Of a DNA stretch of 11,065 nucleotides, positions 5,016-11,065 are shown in pieces. Location: assembly GCA_031268685.1 (NCBI GenBank), contig JAIRWW010000234.1, positions 1 through 11,065 on the forward strand, in the 5' to 3' direction. The notes under the pieces are model-generated. The model was not told the origin of the DNA. It did not search any database and saw only the letters and a program-made list of their open reading frames with translations. The translations under genes were made by a program, and so were the position numbers. Source of the DNA: Azoarcus sp. Lineage in GTDB: Bacteria; Pseudomonadota; Gammaproteobacteria; Burkholderiales; Rhodocyclaceae. Position 1 is the first letter of the stretch, and each line of letters begins with the position of its first letter.

Positions 5016-6257
5016 TCAGCCTCCTTTCGCCGCTCTGCCCAGATCCCACATGGGCAGGAAGATGCCCAGAGCCAGTATGAGGACAAGCACGCCAAGAAAG
5101 ACGATGAGAATGGGTTCGATTTGTTGCGAAAGCGTCTTGAGTTCATATTCGACTTCGCGCTGGTACATGTCTGCGACATCTTGCAGCATGTCGTCCAGTG
5201 AACCGGCTTCTTCGCCCACGGCGATCATCTGGATGACCATGGGCGTGAAAATCCCGGAGGCGATGGCGTTGCGCAGAACGCTTTCGCCGCGCTCGACGCC
5301 ATCGCGCATGCGCGTGATTTTGTCGGAGATAAAAGCGTTATCCACCGTCTGGGCGACGTTCGAGAGCGCCTGAATGATGGGCACGCCGCTTTTGGAGGCA
5401 AGCGCAAAGCTGCGGGCGAAGCGGGAAAGCGTGGCTTTGGTGATGATTTTTCCGGCGATGGGAATCTTTAGCTTGAGGTGATCCCAGTCGTAGCGCCCCT
5501 TGGTGGTCTTTATCCAGGTGCGGAAGCCCATGATGAGCATCATGAGCCCCGCCAGCAGGTAATGCCAGTTGTCGCGTGTGAAGTTGGAGAAATTCAGCAG
5601 CATGCGGGTGACGACCGGCAAGTCCGCGTCGAAGCTGTCGAATACCTTGGAAAAGGCGGGTATGACGAAGATGTTGACGACGACGATGGCAATGGCCATG
5701 GCGATGATTACGAAGCATGGGTAGCGCAAGGCCGATTTCACCTGCTCGCGGATGAAACGCTCGAATTCCATGTGGTGGAACAGGCGCAGGAAGATTTCTT
5801 CCAGTCGCCCGGTCATTTCGCCGACGCGAACCATGTTGATGGCGAAGTTGTTGAAAACCTTGGGATGACGCGCCATGGAGGTGGAAAAATCGCGCCCGGA
5901 ATCCAGGCTTTCGCGCAGGTCGCGCAAAAGGTTTTTCATGCCCTTGTTTTTGTAGGATTCCTGCAAGCCGCTCAGGGCGCGCATGATGGGCACGCCGGCT
6001 TTGAGCAGGGAATAAATTTGGCGGAAAAAGAGCAGGACGTCTTCATGCTGGGGTTTTTCCTCGAATAGCCCCGTCAATTTTCCTGCACTACCGTCCGCCT
6101 TTCCCTTTGTGGATGATGCCGCGCCCTGCTTGATTTCGAGCGGGGTGACGCCTTGCGCCATAAGTTTCTTGGCGGCGCTGAAGTCGGAATCGGCTTCCAG
6201 TGCGCCTGTGACCGCTTCGCCCGCGCTGTTTCGTCCCTGGTAACTGAATTGGGGCAT
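5016..6257 (-). CDS. mshG: MshG, GspF/PilC-family inner-membrane platform protein
   Basis: A 413-residue type II secretion/type IV pilus platform protein. The N-terminal cytoplasmic part (1-70, starting MPQFSYQGRNSAGEAVTGAL) is followed by two T2SSF domains at about 73-198 and 276-398. Each has the family pattern of FFRQIYSLLKAGVPI ... VGEMTGRLEE and FARSFALASKSGVPI ... VGEEAGSLDD. Hydrophobic segments lie at about 181-204, 233-247 and 381-404. The protein couples the cytoplasmic ATPase to pilin extraction from the inner membrane. It starts 6 bp after mshE with GAGGAA (6267-6272) 9 nt before ATG, and ends 4 bp before the next gene, so mshE-mshG-mshF-position form one operon. PilC or GspF are alternatives by family, but the MshEN-type ATPase and the neighbours favour MshG. 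Confidence 0.9.
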   Translation of the reverse strand: MPQFSYQGRNSAGEAVTGALEADSDFSAAKKLMAQGVTPLEIKQGAASSTKGKADGSAGKLTGLFEEKPQHEDVLLFFRQIYSLLKAGVPIMRALSGLQESYKNKGMKNLLRDLRESLDSGRDFSTSMARHPKVFNNFAINMVRVGEMTGRLEEIFLRLFHHMEFERFIREQVKSALRYPCFVIIAMAIAIVVVNIFVIPAFSKVFDSFDADLPVVTRMLLNFSNFTRDNWHYLLAGLMMLIMGFRTWIKTTKGRYDWDHLKLKIPIAGKIITKATLSRFARSFALASKSGVPIIQALSNVAQTVDNAFISDKITRMRDGVERGESVLRNAIASGIFTPMVIQMIAVGEEAGSLDDMLQDVADMYQREVEYELKTLSQQIEPILIVFLGVLVLILALGIFLPMWDLGRAAKGG

Positions 6258-6263
6258 GACGGC

Positions 6264-7973
6264 TTATTCCTCGGACTGGTTGCTGATGCGCATGGCTTCG
6301 TTAACCGTGGTGCGCCCAGCCAACACCAGGCGCACGGCGTCGCGGCGCAGGGTCGCGCCCGCCATTTGCCGCCGGGCGGCATTCATGAAGCTGACGGGAT
6401 CGGCCTGATTGGTGGCTTCTACGAGTTCATCGTTCATTTCGAGGAATTCATAGACGCCGGCTCTCCCCTGGAAGCCCGTGTTGTTGCAGTGCGCGCAGCC
6501 CCGGCCCCGATAGTAGGCATGGGCACCTACGCGATCGCGCAGTTCATAGCGCAGCCATGCAAGCTCGTGAGCTTGCAGCTGTATTTGCTCCTTGCAGTTT
6601 TCGCAGATGGTGCGCACGAGCCGCTGGGCGAGCACGAGGTGTATGGAGAGCGCGACCATGTAGCGCGGCACGCCCATGTCCAGGAGCCTGATGGGGGTGG
6701 TCATGGCGTCGTTGGTGTGCAGGGTGGAGAGCACAAGGTGTCCGGTCATGGCGGCGCGCATGCCGATTTCGGCGGTTTCCGTGTCGCGCATTTCGCCCAC
6801 GAGGACGATGTCCGGGTCTTGCCGCAATACGGTGCGCAGCACTTTGCTGAAGCTGAGGTCTATTTTTTCATGCACTTGAACCTGGTTGAGGCCGGGCAGG
6901 CGATATTCGACCGGGTCTTCGACGGTGATGATTTTTTTCTCGGGGCTGTTGAGTTCGTTCAGCGCGGCATAAAGCGTGGTGGTTTTGCCGGAGCCGGTGG
7001 GGCCGGTGACGAGCACCATGCCGCTGGGCCGGTGCAGGGCAGCGCGAATACGTTCGAGTACGCGCTGCGGAATTTGCATGCTGTCCAGCGACAGCAGGCT
7101 GTGGTCCTGGGTCAGCAGCCGCATGACCACGGATTCGCCGTATTGCGTGGGCAGAGTGGAAATACGTATGTCGACGGAGTTGTTGCGCACCTTGATGTGA
7201 AAGCGTCCGTCTTGCGGCAGGCGTCTTTCGGAGATGTCGAGGCCGCTCATCAGCTTCAGGCGCAGGGCTACGGCGGAAGCGATCTTGGCATCGGCTTCGG
7301 TCTGCACATGCAGCACGCCGTCTATGCGGAAGCGGATGCGCAGGCTGTTTTCCTGTGGTTCGATGTGGATGTCGGACGCGCGGGAACGCAGGGCTTCGTC
7401 GAACACCATGTGCAGGAGTTTGACGACGGGCGCATCTTCAGCCGTTTCGGACAGCCCGAGCAATTCGCCGAATTCCACCGGAACGTCGGACATCTCGGAG
7501 GTGAGTTCCTTGGCCAGTCCGGCGATTTCCTCGGTACGGCGATAGACCCGGTCGATGGTCGCCATGAGCTGGCTTTCGCTCACGACCGCGAGATCGATGT
7601 TCCGCCGCACGACGCGGGCGATTTCATCATAGGCCCGCATGTCGGTAGGATCAGTCAGGCCGACTTGCAGTGTGCCGTCGTCTTTTTCGTCCAGGACCAG
7701 CGCCCGGTAGCGGCGTGCCAGCGTCTCCGGCAACAGCTTGACCAGAGCTTCTTTGTGGCTGAACTGGCGCAGATCGACATAGGGAATACGCAACTGGCGG
7801 GCCAGTATGTTTGAAATGCCGTCTTCCGTGACAAAGCCGCTATCGACGAAAATGCGTCCCAGCTTGCGTCCGCTGCGCTTTTGCTCATCTAAGGCGAACT
7901 TGAGTTGTTCGGCGGTTAGTAAGCCTTCCTGGATGAGTAAATCGCCGAGACGGATTTTTTCCGGACGGGGCAT
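6264..7973 (-). CDS. mshE: MshE, c-di-GMP-responsive pilus extension ATPase (GspE/PilB family)
   Basis: A 569-residue cytoplasmic secretion ATPase that powers pilus polymerisation. Residues 8-31 (starting RLGDLLIQEG) and 37-60 (starting KLGRIFVDSG) are two 24-residue MshEN motifs joined by the 5-residue spacer KRSGR, the arrangement known to bind cyclic-di-GMP. The catalytic part has an N2 domain (about 180-300), Walker A GPTGSGKTT (324-332), Asp box VEDPVEYR (351-358), Walker B with E394 in IVLVGEMRD and a His box STLHTND (416-422). A zinc tetracysteine is formed by C457/C460 and C493/C496. ATG 7973 is preferred to the GTG at 8003 because AGGAG (7980-7984) stands 6 nt before it and the MshEN motif then begins at the usual place. 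It heads the operon: upstream is a non-coding divergent spacer, not mshN. Confidence 0.93.
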   Translation of the reverse strand: MPRPEKIRLGDLLIQEGLLTAEQLKFALDEQKRSGRKLGRIFVDSGFVTEDGISNILARQLRIPYVDLRQFSHKEALVKLLPETLARRYRALVLDEKDDGTLQVGLTDPTDMRAYDEIARVVRRNIDLAVVSESQLMATIDRVYRRTEEIAGLAKELTSEMSDVPVEFGELLGLSETAEDAPVVKLLHMVFDEALRSRASDIHIEPQENSLRIRFRIDGVLHVQTEADAKIASAVALRLKLMSGLDISERRLPQDGRFHIKVRNNSVDIRISTLPTQYGESVVMRLLTQDHSLLSLDSMQIPQRVLERIRAALHRPSGMVLVTGPTGSGKTTTLYAALNELNSPEKKIITVEDPVEYRLPGLNQVQVHEKIDLSFSKVLRTVLRQDPDIVLVGEMRDTETAEIGMRAAMTGHLVLSTLHTNDAMTTPIRLLDMGVPRYMVALSIHLVLAQRLVRTICENCKEQIQLQAHELAWLRYELRDRVGAHAYYRGRGCAHCNNTGFQGRAGVYEFLEMNDELVEATNQADPVSFMNAARRQMAGATLRRDAVRLVLAGRTTVNEAMRISNQSEE

Positions 7974-8034
7974 GCAAAACTCCTGCTTTATAAATGGCCG
8001 CACAAAATAATTATGCGATGTGTCGCTCTCGGAA

Positions 8035-8043
8035 CTTATACCA
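8035..8043 (-). promoter_or_regulatory. Possible extended -10 promoter for mshE
   Basis: On the minus strand TGGTATAAG (8043-8035) fits the extended -10 form TGnTATAAT at 5/6 of the hexamer. A TTGCAT lies only 14 bp upstream, so the -35 spacing is poor. The start would be near 8028 and the leader about 55 nt. Confidence 0.33.
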
Positions 8044-8549
8044 GCTTCTTATCCATGCAACGCTACTAACTCACGCGAGCATGCCAATCGACCAACTGAT
8101 TTATGTCCGGAGTGATATTTGGAACACTTTATGTGCTGTATAGGTAGCGCATTGCAACATTTCAAGCCATTTGCGTGTCACGCACCGCCGCGTACATATG
8201 GGCCGAAAATGAATTGCGCGAATTCCTTTATTTACGCAATACTGAAAATGAAGCCCGAAATATTATTGACTCAATTACTCAATGCTTTCATAAGATATTG
8301 TTATCGGAATATTTTTGTGAATCTGCATCGTCTGCGAATGTATGGGCATACATACCGTAATGAGACGATTCCGATCAAGTACTGGCAAAAATAAAACACC
8401 GGAAATCGGCTAGATTCAGCAAGTCCTTAACAATATCGTTTGTCCTGGGTATGTAGAAGGGCTTTTTTCTTGGAATCAAGGGCAAGGGCTGGTTTGAGCG
8501 AATGGATGAAAATTGGTCATGGCTTCTTTTATTGTGATCCGGCCATGCC

Positions 8550-8591
8550 GGCGGCGACAGCCCGGCTTGGGCCGGGCAGGCCGAAGCCGCC
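8550..8591. repeat. Nested GC-rich inverted repeat upstream of dapA
   Basis: An outer stem GGCGGC (8550-8555)/GCCGCC (8586-8591) encloses a perfect inner stem GCCCGGC (8560-8566)/GCCGGGC (8571-8577). No T-run follows. It lies about 110 bp before the dapA start, upstream of the proposed -10, so it is not part of the short dapA leader if that promoter is right. Confidence 0.55.
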
Positions 8592-8669
8592 GCTTGTTCC
8601 CACGCCGCGCAAGAAGCACGATTACCTTGGCGAAACGAAGCCAGAAGCGGTTTTCATGTGTACATCGGG

Positions 8670-8675
8670 TAGAAT
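8670..8675 (+). promoter_or_regulatory. Possible -10 element of dapA
   Basis: TAGAAT matches 5/6 of TATAAT and is preceded by GGG. Transcription would start near 8682 and leave a short leader of about 20 nt before the dapA ATG. No good -35 box stands at 16-18 bp. Only a weak SD (AGAG, 8691-8694) precedes the start codon. Confidence 0.25.
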
Positions 8676-8702
8676 TAGCCCTTTTCGTGCAGAGTCCCCA
8701 CC

Positions 8703-9590
8703 ATGATTACCGGATCGATTGCCGCCATCGTCACGCCGATGAACGCTTGTGATGGCAGCCTGGATTTTCCCCGCCTGCGCACGCTGATCGACTGGCACAT
8801 TGCAGAAGGCACAGATGGCATAGTCGTAGTCGGCACCACGGGCGAGTCGCCCACGGTCGACGTCGATGAACATCGCGAGCTGATCCGCTGCGCGGTCGAA
8901 CATGCCGCCGGGCGCATACCTGTAATTGCCGGTTCCGGCTGCAACAGCACGGCGGAAGGCGTGGAGCTTGCGCGCTATGCGCGCGAGGCAGGCGCTGCCG
9001 CGCATCTGTCGGTAGTGCCCTATTACAACCGGCCGACCCAGGAAGGGCTTTACCTCCACTTCCGCAGCATTGCCGAGGCGGTCGATTTGCCGCTCATCCT
9101 TTACAACGTGCCCGGACGCACGGTCGCCGATCTCGACAACGATACCGTCCTGCGCCTGGCCGAAGTGCCCAACATCGTCGGCATCAAAGATGCAACCGGC
9201 GAAATAGACCGCGCCTGCGACCTGATCGATCGCGCGCCGCAAGGCTTCGCTCTATATAGCGGCGACGACATGACCGCGGCGGCATTCATGCTGCTTGGCG
9301 GGCATGGCACGGTTTCGGTGACGGCCAACGTCGCGCCGCGCGCCATGCACGAAATGTGCGTGGCCGCCATAGCGGGAGACGCCTGCCGCGCGCGCAAAAT
9401 CAATGCCCATCTGCTCGGCCTGCACCGGCACTTGTTCTGCGAAGCCAATCCCATTCCAGTCAAATGGGCGGTCGCGCGCCTTGGGCTGATCGAGGCGGGC
9501 ATCCGCCTGCCGCTCACGCCGCTATCGGCGTCCTGCCATGAGCGTGTGCTCGCGGCCATGCACAGAGCGGGCATCGTCCCCGGCAAGTAA
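8703..9590 (+). CDS. dapA: 4-hydroxy-tetrahydrodipicolinate synthase
   Basis: A 295-residue TIM-barrel aldolase of the DapA family that condenses pyruvate with L-aspartate 4-semialdehyde in the diaminopimelate/lysine pathway in the cytosol. The Schiff-base lysine is K162 in GIKDATG. The proton-relay residues T45 (VGTTGES), Y108 (VVPYYNRP) and Y134 ([10 protein letters not shown]), and R139 for carboxylate binding, are all present one position after the E. coli numbering. The length is normal. The start [13 protein letters not shown] is the standard N-terminus, although the SD is weak. Downstream, 63 bp away, is bamC in the same direction, a common arrangement in betaproteobacteria, so the two are probably co-transcribed. 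No lysine riboswitch fits in the short leader. Confidence 0.97.
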   Translation: MITGSIAAIVTPMNACDGSLDFPRLRTLIDWHIAEGTDGIVVVGTTGESPTVDVDEHRELIRCAVEHAAGRIPVIAGSGCNSTAEGVELARYAREAGAAAHLSVVPYYNRPTQEGLYLHFRSIAEAVDLPLILYNVPGRTVADLDNDTVLRLAEVPNIVGIKDATGEIDRACDLIDRAPQGFALYSGDDMTAAAFMLLGGHGTVSVTANVAPRAMHEMCVAAIAGDACRARKINAHLLGLHRHLFCEANPIPVKWAVARLGLIEAGIRLPLTPLSASCHERVLAAMHRAGIVPGK

Positions 9591-9653
9591 GCATAAGCAA
9601 CCCAGATTTTCCGGCCGAAAACCCGGCCAGGTCTGCCAACCAACAGGAATCTC

Positions 9654-10823
9654 ATGAACCGTTTTTCTTCTTCGCATACCTTTCGCACTTCCGTTTCCAT
9701 ATCTGCGGTGGCGCTCGCGCTGGCGGCCTGCTCGTCCGATTCCGGAATACTCGAATCCCGCCGCATCGACTACAAGAGCGCCAAACCATCGTCGACGCTG
9801 GAAATTCCCCCCGATCTCACCGCGCCCAGAAGCGACGAACGTTATACCGTGCCGGATGTCTCGCCGCGGTCGACGGCGACCTACTCAAGCTATACCGCGG
9901 ATCGCGCCGCACAGCCGGCGAACAGCACGCCCGGCGTCCTGGCGCAGGCAGACTCCATGCGCATCGAGCGCGCCGGGTCGCAACGCTGGCTCGTCGTTCG
10001 CGGCACGCCTGAAACAATATGGCCGCAGTTGCGTGACTTCTGGCTGGAACTCGGCTTCGTGCTGAACATCGACAATGCGGAAATCGGCGTACTCGAAACC
10101 GACTGGCGCGAGAACCGCGCGAATATCCAGGAAGGCGGTCTGCGCAAGCTGCTCGGCAAGGTCATCGACGGGCTTTATTCCACCCCCGAACGCGACAAGT
10201 TCCGCACCCGCATCGAACAGGGCGCGGAGAACGGCGTGGTCGAAATCTACGTCAGCCATCGCGGCATGATGGAGATTTACCCCAACGAAGCCAAGGACAC
10301 CACGGTCTGGCAGCCTCGCCCGGCCGATCCCGAACTGGAAGTCGAAATACTGCGCCGCCTGATGGTTCGCCTGGGGGCGGACGAGGCGCAGGCTCAAGCC
10401 GTGGCCGCCAGCGCCAGTGCAGCCGCCGCTTCGTCGGCGCAACAAGAACGCGCCCATGTCCAGACCATCGACGGAGAAGCCCGCCTGCAACTGAATGAAC
10501 CGTTCGATCGCGCCTGGCGGCGGGTCGGTCTGGCGCTCGATCGCGTCAACTTCACTGTGGAAGACAGCGACCGCTCCAAGGGGCTTTATTACGTTCGCTA
10601 CATAGATCCGGACGTCGACAATAACTCCTCGAAAGGCGGCTTTTTTTCCAAACTGGCTTTCTGGCGTAGTGGTGATGACGCGAATAAGGGCAGCGAACAC
10701 CGCCTGCGGGTCGAAGGGCGCGGCGATGAGTCGTCGATAACAGTCATGGACGGCGATGGCGGCGTGGATAAATCGTCCACGGCGCAGCGGATACTCAATC
10801 TTTTACAGAAAGAGTTGCTCTGA
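9654..10823 (+). CDS. bamC: Outer membrane assembly lipoprotein BamC
   Basis: A 389-residue lipoprotein of the BAM complex, which folds outer-membrane beta-barrel proteins. The signal peptide (1-25) ends in a lipobox ALAAC with C26 as the lipidated residue. A low-complexity stretch (27-95: many Ser, Thr, Pro, with DYKSAKPSSTLEIPPDLTAP) corresponds to the extended segment that contacts BamD. Two helix-grip domains follow: about 105-245 (QRWLVVRGTPETIWPQLRDFW ...) and about 275-389 (LQLNEPFDRAWRRVGLALDR ... RILNLLQKEL). They are joined by an Ala-rich linker (247-268). AGGAA (9645-9649) lies 4 nt before ATG. It was formerly called NlpB or DapX because of its place after dapA, as here. Confidence 0.92.
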   Translation: MNRFSSSHTFRTSVSISAVALALAACSSDSGILESRRIDYKSAKPSSTLEIPPDLTAPRSDERYTVPDVSPRSTATYSSYTADRAAQPANSTPGVLAQADSMRIERAGSQRWLVVRGTPETIWPQLRDFWLELGFVLNIDNAEIGVLETDWRENRANIQEGGLRKLLGKVIDGLYSTPERDKFRTRIEQGAENGVVEIYVSHRGMMEIYPNEAKDTTVWQPRPADPELEVEILRRLMVRLGADEAQAQAVAASASAAAASSAQQERAHVQTIDGEARLQLNEPFDRAWRRVGLALDRVNFTVEDSDRSKGLYYVRYIDPDVDNNSSKGGFFSKLAFWRSGDDANKGSEHRLRVEGRGDESSITVMDGDGGVDKSSTAQRILNLLQKELL

Positions 10824-10929
10824 TGAACCGAAGTTGCTCTAGTTGCGCTGAATAGCGTCACTCGGAAAGAAGTTGCGCTGAGCAACACCGTTAGACACCG
10901 TTAAAGAGTGCGCTGAGCGACGCCGTTAG
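10813..10929. repeat. Imperfect short direct repeats downstream of bamC
   Basis: AGTTGCTCT occurs at 10813-10821 (covering the end of bamC) and 10832-10840. AGTTGCGCTGA occurs at 10841-10851 and 10871-10881. A 20-bp unit beginning GCGCTGAGC occurs at 10875-10894 and 10910-10929 with 18/20 matches. The units look like decayed copies of one short sequence, and no coding frame is apparent. Confidence 0.6.
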
Positions 10930-10946
10930 GGAAACCCTGAACAATT

Positions 10947-10972
10947 CCGTTCGCCCTGAGCTTGTCGAAGGG
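10947..10972. repeat. Solo REP-like element
   Basis: CCGTTCGCCCTGAGCTTGTC plus GAAGGG is the same family as the arms at 4080-4147, with one main change in the core (CTTG for CCTG). It is a single, unpaired copy between bamC and its terminator. Confidence 0.8.
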
Positions 10973-11007
10973 CATTTCCGATTGGACAAAAACAAACAAA
11001 CAACAAC

Positions 11008-11050
11008 AACCGCCCCGGTTTAAAGACCAGGGCGGTTGCCGTTGTTTTTT
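11008..11050 (+). terminator. Rho-independent terminator of dapA-bamC, probably bidirectional
   Basis: AACCGCCC (11008-11015) pairs with GGGCGGTT (11030-11037), extended inward by GGT/ACC around a C/A mismatch, with a loop of about 7 nt. TTGTTTTTT at 11042-11050 gives the U-tract. On the minus strand the same stem is followed by a U-rich tract made from the CAAACAAACAACAAC sequence at 10995-11010, so it could also stop a converging transcript from the right. Confidence 0.85.
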
Positions 11051-11065
11051 GCGGCTGGCGGCCTG

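Larger units (their letters stand above)
7974..8702. other. Divergent intergenic region between mshE and dapA
   Basis: This 729-bp stretch is AT-rich from about 8000 to 8500 and GC-rich after that. It must hold the promoters of both divergent units. The only frames are short: 8175-8360 on plus (GTG start, 61 codons, no SD seen) and 8119-8394 on plus, neither recognisable nor with a convincing start. I see no RNA gene. It may contain a decayed gene or acquired DNA, but nothing in it can be named. Confidence 0.5.

Noticed and set aside
6153-7814. Long open frame of 553 codons on the plus strand
   Set aside because: It is antisense to mshE, which has full domain support. The frame is rich in His, Gly and Val without recognisable motifs, as expected of a GC-rich shadow frame.
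8119-8394. 91-codon plus-strand frame in the divergent spacer
   Set aside because: It has no clear SD, no recognisable motif, and overlaps an alternative frame. It is kept only as part of the spacer description.
8622-9242. 206-codon minus-strand frame
   Set aside because: It is antisense to dapA, whose active-site residues are all present.

Overview
The window looks like chromosomal DNA of a betaproteobacterium. The dapA-bamC order with the BamC lipoprotein, the betaproteobacterial style of the DapA sequence, and a widespread TTCGACAGGCTCAGG-type intergenic repeat all point that way. Order or genus cannot be fixed from the sequence alone. Coding regions are moderately GC-rich, and several intergenic stretches (about 3740-4070 and 8000-8500) are clearly richer in A and T.

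Positions 1-7973 are a minus-strand MSHA-type (type IVa-like) pilus locus. In transcription order it holds the extension ATPase MshE (7973-6264), the inner-membrane platform protein MshG (6257-5016), a prepilin-like protein in the MshF position (5011-4472), an 847-bp repeat-rich spacer, two tandem paralogous major-type pilins (3624-3211 and 2837-2415), and a large secreted MshQ-like protein (start 2168) that runs off the left edge. The large MshQ-like frame is easy to miss because it has no stop inside the window. It was read here by reverse-complement translation: 722 codons stay open behind a perfect AAGGAGG ribosome binding site.

MshE carries two tandem 24-residue MshEN motifs with the 5-residue spacer typical of cyclic-di-GMP-binding ATPases, so pilus assembly is probably gated by c-di-GMP. 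The two pilin genes sit in duplicated cassettes: each has a related leader with small hairpins, a strong SD, the pilin gene, and a nearly identical double hairpin after the stop. The hairpins could raise pilin mRNA relative to mshQ. No mshI-N and no minor pilins mshB/C/D/O/P are seen, although genes may continue past the left edge or lie elsewhere.

A 729-bp divergent spacer (7974-8702) separates this locus from the plus-strand pair dapA (8703-9590, lysine/diaminopimelate synthesis) and bamC (9654-10823, outer-membrane protein assembly). The pair ends in a repeat-bearing tail and a strong, probably bidirectional, terminator at 11008-11050. Several intergenic repeats are present: a REP-like inverted pair (4080-4147) with a third solo copy (10947-10972), a four-unit 21-bp minisatellite overlapping the end of the MshF-position gene, and a cluster of GCTTGCTCGGGC hairpin units.
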